64,000 bases of DNA from Asticcacaulis aquaticus (GCF_028550415.1 NZ_JAQQKX010000004.1:216209-280208); one strand, 5' to 3'; counted from the stretch's first letter, positions 1-8,752 are shown. Translations and numbers: made by a program. The notes: generated by a model from the letters alone, not told the origin.

Positions 1-1
1 T

Positions 2-580
2 ATCGGCGTGCTCGATTCCGTCGTCGTCGCCTATTCGCGCTATCTCGGCGCCGCCGAATTCTCCAAGCGCACCGGTGCCCAGCACAATCTCGACAACGAA
101 TATTTCGAACGCATCGAAGCCCTTAACTACGCCATCGCCCACGACGACGGCGCCTATGCCGACCGCCTGCGTCAGGCCGAAATCATCCTCATCGGCGTGT
201 CGCGCACCTCGAAAACCCCGACCTGCATCTATCTGGCCCACCGCGGTTACAAGGCCGCCAATATTCCGCTGGTCCCCGGTCGCGAATTGCCGCCGGAACT
301 CGACGACCTTCAGGAACCCCTGATCGTCGGCCTCCTCGCTTCGCCCGACCGCCTGGTTCAGATCCGCAAGGCGCGCATCATGAGCATCGCCGCCGATGAC
401 CGCCCGACCAGCTATACCGACACCGAGGCCGTGCGCGAAGAAATCATCGCCGCCCGCCGCCTCTTCGAGCGCAAGGGCTGGCCGGTGATCGACGTCACCC
501 GGCGTAGCGTCGAGGAAACCTCGGCAGCCATCATCAGTTTGCTGAATGAAAAGCGGACGGGAAGACTGGGTGGGATTTAA
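2..580 (+). CDS. ppsR: Pyruvate phosphate dikinase regulatory protein, 5'-truncated by the window
   Basis: This is the C-terminal part (about 190 residues) of a DUF299-family bifunctional Ser/Thr kinase and Pi-dependent phosphorylase that switches PPDK or PEP synthase on and off. The reading frame stays open to the first base of the window, so the real start lies upstream; family members are about 270 residues. The P-loop-like motif GVSRTSKTP, diagnostic of the family, is visible, followed by the conserved region with NIPLVPG. It lies on the same strand as maf-aroE-coaE-dnaQ, the arrangement usual near the Caulobacter replication origin. The choice between PPDK and PEP synthase as partner cannot be made from this fragment. 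Confidence 0.9.
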   Translation: MGVLDSVVVAYSRYLGAAEFSKRTGAQHNLDNEYFERIEALNYAIAHDDGAYADRLRQAEIILIGVSRTSKTPTCIYLAHRGYKAANIPLVPGRELPPELDDLQEPLIVGLLASPDRLVQIRKARIMSIAADDRPTSYTDTEAVREEIIAARRLFERKGWPVIDVTRRSVEETSAAIISLLNEKRTGRLGGI

Positions 581-597
581 AAGGGTTTGAAGGTTTA

Positions 598-632
598 AGA
601 CGCAGGGGTCGCGGACCCCTGCACCCCCATAG
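598..632. repeat. Dispersed GGGGTC-GACCCC palindrome, copy 1
   Basis: The core is AGGGGTCGCGGACCCCT with a C-rich flank (CCCCCATAG). Two related copies occur at 33381-33416 and 39680-39715. All three lie just downstream of a plus-strand gene (ppsR, infB, pnp). This copy has no clear T-run, so whether it terminates transcription is uncertain. Confidence 0.6.
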
Positions 633-639
633 TTATCGT

Positions 640-712
640 GCCTCCCTCCTCCCTACGCAGTGGGGAGGTGGATCGGCGTGAAAGCGACGAGACGGAGGGG
701 GCGGCGCAGCCG
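640..712. repeat. CCTCCC/GGGAGG intergenic repeat
   Basis: The stretch holds CCTCCCT...GCAGTGGGGAGG, which can fold as a hairpin, followed by GGCGTGAAAGCGACGAGACGGAGGGGGC. It shares the CCTCCC/GGGAGG arms with the elements at 6578-6608 and 35645-35870 and looks like a Caulobacterales intergenic repeat. I recognised it by eye only. Confidence 0.4.
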
Positions 713-1072
713 CTATATGGATGACGTGACCCAGGCTGTAATAGTCAGAAAAACTATTATAATCAAAGCGATTAGCCATCCCGAAACCTTACCCGCTTCC
801 AGCAGAGACGTTTCGGGGCTCACGCGTTCGGGATCGGCACCAGTCTCTCCGGAAATAGCGACGGCAAATCGTTGCCAGAGATCGGGTTCAACTAAGACCT
901 CTGTCGGCAAAACGCGTTTCAAGCTCTCGAAAACATCCCCGGCGGTCTCCCAGCCCGTGGCCTCACTGTAATTGAGCTGGACGCCAAAAGCCTTTTCGAC
1001 ATCGGTTATGGCGGCGACTTCGTCGCCATCGCCTCCAAGACCGAGGCTGGATAATGCGTTTTTCGTGGTCAT
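713..1072 (-). CDS. Acyl-carrier-like protein with a C-terminal membrane anchor (hypothetical)
   Basis: A 119-residue protein of unknown function. Residues about 22-55 (VEKAFGVQLNYSEATGW, then TAGDVFESL) resemble helices II-IV of acyl carrier proteins, but the phosphopantetheine-accepting DSL serine is not evident: the matching stretch reads LGLGGDGDE. The last 20 or so residues form one hydrophobic helix (WLIALIIIVFLTITAWV), which would anchor the protein in the inner membrane with a four-residue tail. It is the only minus-strand gene in this block and faces the repeat-rich gap after ppsR. The ribosome-binding site is weak. The resemblance to carrier proteins is inference from pattern, so the function stays open. 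Confidence 0.6.
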   Translation of the reverse strand: MTTKNALSSLGLGGDGDEVAAITDVEKAFGVQLNYSEATGWETAGDVFESLKRVLPTEVLVEPDLWQRFAVAISGETGADPERVSPETSLLEAGKVSGWLIALIIIVFLTITAWVTSSI

Positions 1073-1130
1073 GCGAAAGCACCAGAAACACCTGGCAACA
1101 ATTATACACGATCATCCGTGAGCGCGAAGC

Positions 1131-1152
1131 GCATCCGTGTCTATCCGTGGCC
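1131..1152. repeat. GCATCCGTGT-TATCCGTGGC repeat, copy 1
   Basis: The sequence GCATCCGTGTCTATCCGTGG recurs with one change at 26888-26909. Here it follows a short GCGCGAAGCGC hairpin (1119-1131), and the second copy also follows a GC-rich hairpin. It lies directly upstream of maf. Confidence 0.5.
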
Positions 1153-1201
1153 AATCCTTAACGGGCTTGACAATCGCGCGCCATCGGCAAAAGAAAAGCG
1201 C

Positions 1202-1801
1202 ATGACACGCCCTGCCCTTATTCTCGCCTCCGGCTCGAAAATCCGAGCCACCCTGCTCACCAATTGCGGCCTGAGCTTTACCAAAATCCCCGCCGATATC
1301 GACGAGGACGCGGTCAAGGACGACTGCCTGCTCAAGGGTTTCACCCCCAAGGCTGTCGCTCTGAAACTGGCGCAGGAAAAAGCCCTGCAAGTGTCGCGCA
1401 CGAACCCTGGTCTGGTGATCGGTGCCGACTCCGTGCTCGAACTGGAACGCGATCTGATCTCCAAGCAAAAATCGCTGGCCGACGCCGCCAATCTGTTGCG
1501 TCGGTTTTCCGGCCTGACCCACTATCTGCATTCCGCCGTCGCGGTGGCGCAGGACGGGCAGCTTCTGTGGTCGCACGTCGACACCGCCGATATGTCGGTG
1601 CGTCGTCTGAGCGACGAGTTTATCGCCCACTATATTGAGACGGCGGGCGAAGAAATTTTGTCGAGTGTCGGCTGCTATATGCTCGAAGCCTACGGCGTTC
1701 ACCTGTTCGACTCGATCAAGGGCGACTATTTCACCGTGCTGGGCCTGCCGCTCCTGCCGCTGCTCGGTCAGCTTCGCCATTATGAGGTGCTTCCCGCATG
1801 A
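1202..1801 (+). CDS. maf: Maf-like nucleotide pyrophosphatase
   Basis: A 199-residue Maf-family protein, expected to hydrolyse non-canonical or excess nucleoside triphosphates to the monophosphate. The N-terminal LASGSKIRATLL replaces the canonical ASxSPRR loop, and GADSVLELE matches the conserved GAD metal-site motif, as in the second alphaproteobacterial Maf subgroup that lies beside aroE. I chose the ATG at 1202 because an AAAGAAAAG stretch precedes it and homologous N-termini begin here; an upstream in-frame start would add 28 residues read from repeat DNA. The 3' end overlaps aroE by four bases, implying translational coupling. Substrate preference is not deducible. Confidence 0.88.
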   Translation: MTRPALILASGSKIRATLLTNCGLSFTKIPADIDEDAVKDDCLLKGFTPKAVALKLAQEKALQVSRTNPGLVIGADSVLELERDLISKQKSLADAANLLRRFSGLTHYLHSAVAVAQDGQLLWSHVDTADMSVRRLSDEFIAHYIETAGEEILSSVGCYMLEAYGVHLFDSIKGDYFTVLGLPLLPLLGQLRHYEVLPA

Positions 1802-2640
1802 ACAATCTCCCCACAGGCGCGGCCATGGTCGCCGGCGTCGTCGGTCAACCGATCCGTCAGTCCCTGTCGCCCTTCCTGCACACCGCCTGGCTGAGGGATA
1901 TGGGCCTGAACGGCGTCTATGCGCCCTTTGCCCCGGTCGATGATCACGCGTTCGAGCGTCTGGTCCTGTCGTGCCGGACTAATGGCATCAAGGGTCTGAA
2001 CGTCACCGCACCGTTCAAGGAACTGGCGCTGAAACTGGCCGATTCCTATTCCGATCTGGCCCACACCTCGGGCTCGGCCAACCTCCTGACCTTCGACGAC
2101 GACGGCCGCGTCCATGCCGATTCGACCGACGGTCATGGGCTCATTCAGGCCTTTAAACTTCAGGCCCCGGATTGCGACCTGACGGCGGGTGGCGTGACGA
2201 TTATGGGCGCCGGGGGTGCGTCGCGGGCGGTAGTCGCCGCGCTTCTAGCCAGAGGTTGCAAAGACATCCGCATCGTCAACCGGACGCTGGCCCGCGCCGA
2301 AGAACTGGTCTTTGCGTTCAAGGACGGCGTCACCGCCTACGAACTGGGCGATGTCGATCGTGCCTTTGCCGGTTCGGTCGCGGTGATCAATGCTGCCTCG
2401 GGCGGTCCCCTGCCCCTGTTCGACGCTTTGGACAGATCCGCCACGATCATGGACATGACCTATCGTCCGCTCAAAACCAACTGGCTTCAGGCGGCGGAAA
2501 ACAGCGGTCTGACCACGGTGGATGGCCTGATGATGCTGATCGAGCAGGCGCGTCCGTCGTTCGAGGCGTTCTATGGTGTCTTACCGGATGCGACCTTCGA
2601 CGTGCGTGGTCTGGCCCTCGCCTATCTCGGTGAGGCCTGA
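1798..2640 (+). CDS. aroE: Shikimate dehydrogenase
   Basis: This enzyme makes shikimate from 3-dehydroshikimate with NADPH in aromatic amino acid synthesis. The 280 residues are full length. Shikimate-binding serines are in PIRQSLSP (Ser22, Ser24), the catalytic lysine is in NVTAPFKE (Lys74), the catalytic aspartate lies in STDGHG (Asp111), and the Rossmann glycine loop GAGGASRA spans 137-144. The C-terminal DGLMMLIEQA motif closes the active site. Start and stop overlap maf and coaE by 4 and 1 bases, so maf-aroE-coaE is probably one operon. Confidence 0.96.
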   Translation: MNNLPTGAAMVAGVVGQPIRQSLSPFLHTAWLRDMGLNGVYAPFAPVDDHAFERLVLSCRTNGIKGLNVTAPFKELALKLADSYSDLAHTSGSANLLTFDDDGRVHADSTDGHGLIQAFKLQAPDCDLTAGGVTIMGAGGASRAVVAALLARGCKDIRIVNRTLARAEELVFAFKDGVTAYELGDVDRAFAGSVAVINAASGGPLPLFDALDRSATIMDMTYRPLKTNWLQAAENSGLTTVDGLMMLIEQARPSFEAFYGVLPDATFDVRGLALAYLGEA

Positions 2641-3230
2641 TGATCCGCCTCGGTCTCACCGGCTCCATCGGCATGGGTAAATCGACGATTGCGAAGATGT
2701 TTGCCGATGAAGGCGTACCGGTCTGGGACGCCGATGAGACCGTGCATCGCCTCTATGCGACGTCGGCGCCGTTGAAAGCGGCGCTTGTCGAAGCGTTCGG
2801 CGACGTGCTGACCGACGGTGCGGTGGATCGCGTCAAGCTGTCGGCCATTTTGCGCGCCGATCCGGAAAAATACAAAATTCTCAACGCTCTGGTTCACCCG
2901 GCGACGGTCGATGATCGTAACGACTGGTTGGCGCGTCAGGCGCTGAACGGTGCGACACTGGCCCTGTCCGACATTCCGCTGTTGTTCGAGACCGGCGCGG
3001 AAAAAACCTTCGATAAGGTCGTCGTGGTGACCGCTCCGCCGGAGGTCCAGGCTGCCCGCGTTCTGGCCCGGCCCGGCATGAGTGAGGCCAAGTTCAAGGA
3101 CATCCTGTCGCGTCAGACGCCCGACGCCGAAAAACGCGCCCGCGCCGATTTTGTCATCGACACCTCGATCAGCCTCGACCACAGCCGTCAACAGGTCCGT
3201 GAGATTGTCCAGACCCTGACGACGGCCTGA
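2640..3230 (+). CDS. coaE: Dephospho-CoA kinase
   Basis: This kinase phosphorylates the 3'-hydroxyl of dephospho-CoA, the last step of coenzyme A synthesis, in the cytoplasm. The 196-residue protein begins with the P-loop LTGSIGMGKST (residues 7-16) and carries the family motifs VWDADETVHRLY and LSDIPLLFETG. Its start overlaps the aroE stop by one base (TGATG). Length and motif order are normal. Confidence 0.96.
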   Translation: MIRLGLTGSIGMGKSTIAKMFADEGVPVWDADETVHRLYATSAPLKAALVEAFGDVLTDGAVDRVKLSAILRADPEKYKILNALVHPATVDDRNDWLARQALNGATLALSDIPLLFETGAEKTFDKVVVVTAPPEVQAARVLARPGMSEAKFKDILSRQTPDAEKRARADFVIDTSISLDHSRQQVREIVQTLTTA

Positions 3231-3267
3231 CTCTGGACAATCGCGGCGAACGGATTCACAAAGGGCC

Positions 3268-3969
3268 ATGGCCAGACAGATCGTCCTCGACACCGAAACC
3301 ACCGGCATTGACCCCAAAAAAGGGCATCGCCTGATCGAAATCGGCTGTATCGAAATCGATGACCTGCTGCCGACAGGGCGCACCTTTCACCACTATTTCA
3401 ACCCTGATCGTTTGATCGAACCGGACGCCATCCGCGTCCACGGTATCACCGATGAGATGGTCGCAGATAAGCCGCGCTTTTCCGAACTGAGTCAGGCATT
3501 TATTGATTTTATCGGCGACGCGCCGCTAATCGCGCATAACGCTTCGTTCGACCGCGGCTTCGTCAATATGGAGCTGGAGCGGCTGGGCCTTACGGCGACC
3601 GATCCCGACCGCTGGATCGATACGCTGGAAATGGCGCGTTACAAGTTTCCCGGTATGGCCAATTCGCTCGATGCCCTGTGTCGGCGCTACAATATTTCGC
3701 TGGCTGAACGCGACAAGCACGGAGCGTTGCTCGATGCGCGGCTGCTGGCCGGGGTCTATCTGGAGCTGTCGGGCGGCAAGGAGCGCGGCCTCGACCTGAC
3801 CATGCATGGCGCGGTGTCGGCGACGGGCGAGGCGATCATCGTGATGGACTATGGCCCGCGCCCCCGCGCCCTGCCCTCGCACATCCACCCGGAAGAAGCC
3901 GAGGCACACATGGCCTTTTGTCTTAAATATCTGAAAGACAAGAATATGTGGGGCTATACGGCGTCGTAG
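3268..3969 (+). CDS. dnaQ: DNA polymerase III epsilon subunit (3'-5' proofreading exonuclease)
   Basis: A DEDDh-type exonuclease that proofreads for the replicative polymerase. Exo I is VLDTETTG (Asp8, Glu10), Exo II is HNASFDRGFV, and Exo III is HGALLDARLL with its histidine. At 233 residues it matches the E. coli epsilon subunit (243) and retains a C-terminal tail long enough to bind the alpha subunit. It follows coaE after 37 bases and ends the run in front of a strong terminator. Its position beside secB is typical of Caulobacterales. Confidence 0.95.
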   Translation: MARQIVLDTETTGIDPKKGHRLIEIGCIEIDDLLPTGRTFHHYFNPDRLIEPDAIRVHGITDEMVADKPRFSELSQAFIDFIGDAPLIAHNASFDRGFVNMELERLGLTATDPDRWIDTLEMARYKFPGMANSLDALCRRYNISLAERDKHGALLDARLLAGVYLELSGGKERGLDLTMHGAVSATGEAIIVMDYGPRPRALPSHIHPEEAEAHMAFCLKYLKDKNMWGYTAS

Positions 3970-3995
3970 TCGTTAATCTTAAAGCCTAAAATGCG

Positions 3996-4029
3996 AAAAA
4001 GACCCGTCGGGCCGCCCGAGGGTCTTTTT
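3996..4029. terminator. Bidirectional intrinsic terminator between dnaQ and secB
   Basis: AAAAAGACCC at 3996-4005 pairs with GGGTCTTTTT at 4020-4029 around a GC-rich loop. The A-tract and T-tract are symmetric, so the hairpin can end transcripts of dnaQ (plus) and secB (minus). Confidence 0.9.
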
Positions 4030-4081
4030 CTCCGTTTCAAACCACAAAGCTTTTTCGCAGAGCGAAAAACTTTGTGAGTAT

Positions 4082-4573
4082 TTACGCCTGACCCTGCGTT
4101 TCGCCGATCTGACCCTTTTGCTGCATGTACAGCGTCGCGAAATCGATCGGCTCAACAAAGAACGGCGGGAAGAAGCCACCATCGGCGGTCGCGTCAGCGA
4201 TGATGCGACGGGCGAACGGGAACAGGTAGCGCGGGCATTCGACCAGCAGGGTCGGCTCGATCATCGGCTGGGGCACGCCGGCCAGCTGGAACAGGCCGCC
4301 ATAGACCAGCTCGATGGCAAACATCGGGCCTTCGGGATTCGATGCGGTGACCGACAGCTTGAGATCGACTTCGAACAGGCCGTCGGGACGACCCTTGGCG
4401 TTCATTTCCACGCCCATGTCGATTTCCGGACGTTGATCCATACGCAGCGAATTCGGGGCGCGCGGGTTCTCGAACGAGAAGTCGCGGACGAACTGCGCCA
4501 TGACCTGCATATTGGCGGGCAGGGGAACGCTGTTCGCTTCCGGGGTTTCGGTCGGGGTTACGCTGTCGTTCAT
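4082..4573 (-). CDS. secB: Protein-export chaperone SecB
   Basis: SecB is a tetrameric cytosolic chaperone that holds preproteins unfolded and passes them to SecA. The 163-residue protein contains the conserved core [13 protein letters not shown] and later [28 protein letters not shown] and the proline-rich [14 protein letters not shown] near the end. A GGAG-type site lies upstream of the ATG at 4573. It is transcribed divergently from the Tim44-like gene, and the 187-base space between them must hold both promoters. Confidence 0.97.
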   Translation of the reverse strand: MNDSVTPTETPEANSVPLPANMQVMAQFVRDFSFENPRAPNSLRMDQRPEIDMGVEMNAKGRPDGLFEVDLKLSVTASNPEGPMFAIELVYGGLFQLAGVPQPMIEPTLLVECPRYLFPFARRIIADATADGGFFPPFFVEPIDFATLYMQQKGQIGETQGQA

Positions 4574-4679
4574 AAATATCTCCTGCGGGCGCTGCGACGA
4601 TTTCGCGCGCGACCGAAATTTGGCTGTGAAACGCCCCTAACACGCACAAAAACGAATGGCAATCTTTGAGGTTTGGGGC

Positions 4680-4691
4680 GTTTGCGCAAAC
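4680..4691. promoter_or_regulatory. 12-base palindrome in the secB/Tim44 intergenic region
   Basis: GTTTGCGCAAAC is a perfect palindrome. Downstream, TTATCCTATATAGGG provides plausible -10 material for the Tim44-side gene. A protein-binding role is conjecture. Confidence 0.3.
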
Positions 4692-4760
4692 GAAGTGTTC
4701 CGTTTCATCAAACTTATCCTATATAGGGAAGATTACGCCTGTTTGTCGGAGATGATGTGT

Positions 4761-5393
4761 ATGTCCTGGGAATTGCTCATTCTCGCCCTTGTGGCCGTTG
4801 TGGTGCTCTTTCAGCTCTACAATGTGCTCGGTCGGCGTGTGGGTTTCAAGGCCGAGGACAAACCCGGCGCCCCGCGGATCGAAGATACGGAAGGGCCTAT
4901 CGGCCGTCCGGCTCAGGACAAGCCGTCGGACCGTCTGCGCCTGCCCAATCTCGATGCGCTCAAGGCCAAGGATTCCAATTTCAACGAAGCCAATTTCGTC
5001 GAGAAGTCGCGCGAGGCCTATGAGCAGATCGTACTGGCCTTCAATCGCGGCGAAATCGACGGCCTGAAAGAGCGTCTGTCCGAAGACGTGTTCGCGGTGT
5101 TCGGCAAGGCGATTGCGGCGCGTGGCGAGGCAAAAGCCATCGCCGTTGCCTTCGTCGATTCCCCCAAGGCCGATATGGACCTGATCGATCTGAAGGACGA
5201 CCGCGCCCAGGTGCGCATGCGCTTTCTGTCGGAGCTCGTCTATGAGACGCGCACCCCGCCGGCCGAGGTGGGTCAGCCGGATCAGGTGCACAAGCAACAC
5301 CGCCGCACGGCCGAATACTGGACCTTCCAGAAAAACCTCAAATCCGCTGCCAATCCGTGGATTCTGGTCCGCGTCGAAGCCGCTAAAGCGTAG
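4761..5393 (+). CDS. Tim44-domain membrane-anchored protein
   Basis: A 210-residue protein with one N-terminal membrane helix (residues about 4-20, LLILALVAVVVLFQLYNVL), a charged proline-rich linker and a C-terminal Tim44/TimA-like domain (from about residue 75) related to the NTF2 fold. Mitochondrial Tim44 tethers Hsp70 to the import channel; alphaproteobacterial TimA is its inner-membrane relative. I chose the ATG at 4761 since GGAG (4748-4751) is nine bases upstream and homologues start with the membrane helix; in-frame ATGs at 4752 and 4755 are possible. It precedes mltA by 15 bases and probably shares its transcript. The exact role is unknown. Confidence 0.85.
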   Translation: MSWELLILALVAVVVLFQLYNVLGRRVGFKAEDKPGAPRIEDTEGPIGRPAQDKPSDRLRLPNLDALKAKDSNFNEANFVEKSREAYEQIVLAFNRGEIDGLKERLSEDVFAVFGKAIAARGEAKAIAVAFVDSPKADMDLIDLKDDRAQVRMRFLSELVYETRTPPAEVGQPDQVHKQHRRTAEYWTFQKNLKSAANPWILVRVEAAKA

Positions 5394-5408
5394 GCGGGGG
5401 CGGGGTCC

Positions 5409-6569
5409 ATGGGGGCAAACAGGCTGAAATTCGCCGTTACGGCAGGCTTGCTGCTGCTGGTGGCGGCATGCGTGGAAACTCCGAAGCCCCCGGTCGGCCC
5501 GACGCCGGTGCCGCCGCCCATAAATAATGGCGATAAACCGGAACCCGAACCGCAGCCGATTCCGAAATCCGACCGTCTGAGCGCCTTGCCGGGGTGGGAG
5601 ACCTCCGACGCCTTCATCGCGCTCGAAGCCGTGCGCGGCACCTGCGCCTATAAGAAGGGGCGGCAGTATTCGAAGAGCTGCGAGGATCTCAAAGGCAAGA
5701 GCTTCGAATCGCCGGAGGAGATCAAGGCGTGGCTCCTGACGCGGTTCAGGATCGAGCGTCTGGAGGGCGAGGGGCTGCTGACGGCCTATTTCGTGCCGGA
5801 ATATCCGGCCACCACCGTCGCCACGACGGAGTTTTCGCAGCCCGTGCGCGAACGGCCCGACGATCTGGTGCTGGTGGATGCGACACAACTAAGCCCACCG
5901 TCGGCGGCCGGGAAAAAGGTCGCCGCGCGTAAGGTTGGCGACCTCTATGTGCCCTATTATACCCGTGCCGAGATCGAGGCCCAGCCCGCACCCTATGCGC
6001 GTTATTTCATGCGCCCCGAAGATTATTTCTTCATGCAGTTGCAAGGGTCGGGCTATCTGACGCTCGAAGACGGCACGCGTATCATGGCCGCCTATGCCGC
6101 CGATAACGGGCAACCCTTCGTCGGTATCGCCAAGACCCTGACCGATCGCGGTATTCTGGCCAAGAACCAGTCGTCGGGTGACAATATCCGCAAATGGCTG
6201 GCCGAAAATCGCGGGCCGGTGGCGCAGGAGGTGATGAACCAAAATCCGCGCTACGCCTTCTTCGCCATCGATACGACGCGGATGGAACCTTTGGGCGCGG
6301 CCGCCGTGCCGCTGCCCGCCGGTTCGGCCATTGCCGTCGATCCGCTGCATCATCAGTACGGCGATCTCTACTGGCTCGATGCCGATGCGGGGACGCTGAA
6401 GGACTCGTTCCCCGTCTATCAGCGTATGGTTTCGGCGCTCGATACCGGCGGGGCGATCAAGGGCAAGATCAGGGCCGACCTCTATATCGGCCATGGCGAC
6501 CGCGCCGGTCAGGAAGCGGGTCGCGTCAAGCATACCCTGCGCATGTGGCGGATCGTCCCGGCGGAATGA
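5409..6569 (+). CDS. mltA: Membrane-bound lytic murein transglycosylase A
   Basis: A lipoprotein that cleaves peptidoglycan to 1,6-anhydromuropeptides. The signal peptide ends in the lipobox VAAC with lipidated Cys21, followed by a proline-rich linker. The MltA beta-barrel region (about residues 110-270) includes YFMQLQGSGYLTLEDG, and the C-terminal 3D domain contains the aspartates of LYWLDADAG and GHGDRAGQEAGRVK. The 386-residue length is normal. It lies just downstream of the Tim44-like gene, and a perfect hairpin follows its stop codon. Confidence 0.93.
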   Translation: MGANRLKFAVTAGLLLLVAACVETPKPPVGPTPVPPPINNGDKPEPEPQPIPKSDRLSALPGWETSDAFIALEAVRGTCAYKKGRQYSKSCEDLKGKSFESPEEIKAWLLTRFRIERLEGEGLLTAYFVPEYPATTVATTEFSQPVRERPDDLVLVDATQLSPPSAAGKKVAARKVGDLYVPYYTRAEIEAQPAPYARYFMRPEDYFFMQLQGSGYLTLEDGTRIMAAYAADNGQPFVGIAKTLTDRGILAKNQSSGDNIRKWLAENRGPVAQEVMNQNPRYAFFAIDTTRMEPLGAAAVPLPAGSAIAVDPLHHQYGDLYWLDADAGTLKDSFPVYQRMVSALDTGGAIKGKIRADLYIGHGDRAGQEAGRVKHTLRMWRIVPAE

Positions 6570-6577
6570 ATTATATT

Positions 6578-6608
6578 CATACCTCCCCAGCAAAGCTGGG
6601 GAGGTATG
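6578..6608. repeat. Perfect 14-bp hairpin repeat (CATACCTCCCCAGC)
   Basis: CATACCTCCCCAGC at 6578-6591 and its exact complement at 6595-6608 flank a three-base AAA loop. It sits between the mltA stop and the convergent MAPEG gene. The arms match the inner palindrome of the 35645-35870 element (CAGGGAGGTAT). There is no T-run on the plus side, so it is better seen as a dispersed repeat than a classical terminator. Confidence 0.7.
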
Positions 6609-6613
6609 AGTTT

Positions 6614-7024
6614 TCAGAAATTAAACACCAGCCGAACCGCTCTTAGCACCATTACTGCCAGCACCAGCGTTCCCGCCGCGAAGACAAAAAACCGCAGCAT
6701 GACGCGATTGCCGAAGGCCTGCACGCCGGTGTGGGCGATACGCAGCCAGACATAGATCCAGCCCAGAACGACGAACAACATGTCCGTCAGGCCGCTGACC
6801 TGAATCCCCAGACACAGGGCGTAGAACAGCACCGGCTGTTCCAGCAGATTGGCGTAGTTGTCCGAAATGGCGCGCACGTCGGCGGGCAGCTTGGCCAGAT
6901 TGCGTTTGTCGGCAAAGACCTGCGGGTTCAGCCCCAGGCGCAGCATGGCCGGGATGCGCCGGGCATAAACCCAGACGAGCACCACAAGAGTCCAGCCGAT
7001 AAGCGCGAGGAGGGGGTGGATCAT
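6614..7024 (-). CDS. MAPEG-family membrane protein
   Basis: A 136-residue inner-membrane protein with four predicted helices (about 3-20, 62-80, 82-98 and 112-132). The loop between the first two contains RLGLNPQVFADKRNLAKLP and then NYANLLEQPVLFYALCL, the pattern of bacterial MAPEG proteins (relatives of microsomal glutathione transferases), with the conserved N-x-x-E-Q-P stretch. Substrate and function of bacterial members are mostly unknown. It faces mltA across the hairpin at 6578-6608. Confidence 0.85.
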   Translation of the reverse strand: MIHPLLALIGWTLVVLVWVYARRIPAMLRLGLNPQVFADKRNLAKLPADVRAISDNYANLLEQPVLFYALCLGIQVSGLTDMLFVVLGWIYVWLRIAHTGVQAFGNRVMLRFFVFAAGTLVLAVMVLRAVRLVFNF

Positions 7025-7088
7025 CAGAGCGATATGCCAAAAAGTATGAGCGGTTTTTGGCGAAAATATCGCGCCAAAACAAAAAGCG

Positions 7089-8585
7089 CTAGCGGCGCCG
7101 CGAGGTCGACTTCTTCATCGAGCCCATCAGGCCGCGCACCAGCTCACGGCCTAGCGTGACGCCGATGGTGCGGATGACCGACACGGCCACCGAGGTCACA
7201 GCCTTTTCGGTCTGCGACGGCTTGCGCACCACTTCCTTTTCGACCTTGACGGTCTTGGTCACCTTGGTCGCTTCGATTTCCTCGGCCTCGTCCTTTGCGG
7301 CTTCGGCGGCGCGGGCGGTCAGAAGTTCGAACGCCGATTCACGATCGCGCAGGGCGTCGTACATCCCTGCGACCGGAGATTTAGCCAGAATCTGTTGACG
7401 CTCGGCATCGGTCGCCGGTCCCATGCGCGAGGCGGGCGGGCGAATCTTCGCCTGCGCGGTGATGGTCGGCGAGGCCTTCTCGTCCAACAGCGAAATCAAA
7501 GCTTCCCCGACACCCAGCGCCTGAATGGCCTCGACCGTGTTGAAGGCCGGGTTCGGACGGAAGGATTCGGCAGCCGCCTTGAGGCCCTTCTGCTCGGACG
7601 GCGTATAGGCGCGGAGCGCGTGCTGAACGCGGTTGCCCAGTTGGGCGAGCACCGAATCCGGTACGTCGGCGGGGTTTTGCGTCACGAAATAGATACCGAC
7701 GCCCTTGGAACGGATCAGGCGCACGACCTGCTCGATCTTTTCCAGCAAGGGCTTGGGCGCTTCATTGAACAGCAGGTGGGCTTCGTCGAAGAAGAAGACC
7801 ATGCGCGGTTTTTCGGGGTCGCCGACTTCGGGCATGACCTCGAACAGTTCCGACAGCAGCCAGAGTAGGAAGGTCGAATAGAGGCGGGGGCTGCCGATCA
7901 GTTTGTCGGCGGCCAGCAGGTTCACATAACCCTTGCCGGAAATATCGGTGCGCATCAGGTCTTCGAGGCGCAGGGCCGGTTCGCCGAAGAACTGCTCGCC
8001 GCCCTGCGATTCGAGCGTCAGGATCTGGCGCTGGATGGCGCCGATCGAGCTGGCCGAGACCTGACCATATTGCGCGCTGATTTCCTTGGCATTGTCCGAC
8101 ACGTGGGTCAGCATGGCGCGCAGGTCTTTCAGGTCGAGCAGCAGTAGCCCTTCCTTATCCGCGACGTGGAAGACGATGTTCAGCACGCCTTCCTGCACCT
8201 CGTTCAACTGGAACAGGCGCGCCAGCAGCAGCGGCCCCATGTCGGAGACGGTGGTGCGGATCGGGTGCCCCTTCTGCCCGAACAGGTCCCAGAAGACCAC
8301 CGGCGCGGCGGACGGTTGCAGGGCGATGCCCATGTCCTTGGCGCGGGCCAGCAGCTTTTCGTTCGGCGCGCCGGGAAGGGCGATCCCCGACAGGTCGCCC
8401 TTTACGTCGGCGGCGAAGACGGGGACGCCCGCGTCGGAAAAGGCCTGGGCCATGATCTGGAGCGTGATGGTTTTGCCTGTGCCGGTCGCGCCCGCGACGA
8501 TGCCGTGCCGGTTGGCACGCTGAAGTAACAGATTTTGCGGTCCTTCGCTGGAATAACCGATCAGTACGCCCTTGGAATCCGCCAT
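7089..8585 (-). CDS. HerA/YjgR-like ATPase (DUF853)
   Basis: A 498-residue P-loop ATPase of the HerA/FtsK superfamily, YjgR type. Walker A is GATGTGKT (residues 32-39) and Walker B lies in [39 protein letters not shown] carries the sensor and arginine-finger region. The C-terminal 90 residues are charged ([15 protein letters not shown]) and end in KKSTSRRR. I chose the ATG at 8585, preceded by GAGGA on the minus strand; a longer in-frame reading would add 35 unconserved residues. It is probably a hexameric DNA-translocating motor, but no biological role is established. It is monocistronic. Confidence 0.9.
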   Translation of the reverse strand: MADSKGVLIGYSSEGPQNLLLQRANRHGIVAGATGTGKTITLQIMAQAFSDAGVPVFAADVKGDLSGIALPGAPNEKLLARAKDMGIALQPSAAPVVFWDLFGQKGHPIRTTVSDMGPLLLARLFQLNEVQEGVLNIVFHVADKEGLLLLDLKDLRAMLTHVSDNAKEISAQYGQVSASSIGAIQRQILTLESQGGEQFFGEPALRLEDLMRTDISGKGYVNLLAADKLIGSPRLYSTFLLWLLSELFEVMPEVGDPEKPRMVFFFDEAHLLFNEAPKPLLEKIEQVVRLIRSKGVGIYFVTQNPADVPDSVLAQLGNRVQHALRAYTPSEQKGLKAAAESFRPNPAFNTVEAIQALGVGEALISLLDEKASPTITAQAKIRPPASRMGPATDAERQQILAKSPVAGMYDALRDRESAFELLTARAAEAAKDEAEEIEATKVTKTVKVEKEVVRKPSQTEKAVTSVAVSVIRTIGVTLGRELVRGLMGSMKKSTSRRR

Positions 8586-8752
8586 GTTCTTAGTCCTCAA
8601 ATTAGTCCTTCTTAATAAAGTGATCCCGGCGGATTTGGCAAAGGCTTTTGCACAGCGCAACGCAGACACAAAGTAACACCGTTCTCTCACATAGATGTGA
8701 TGGTTTCGCGATCAGGCCTGATTAGCGGGAAGGGCGCAAAGTGGTATTATAT

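Noticed and set aside
660..971. Plus-strand frame opposite the acyl-carrier-like gene
   Set aside because: Begins inside repeat DNA and has a basic low-complexity product; the minus-strand frame has a coherent domain pattern and membrane helix.
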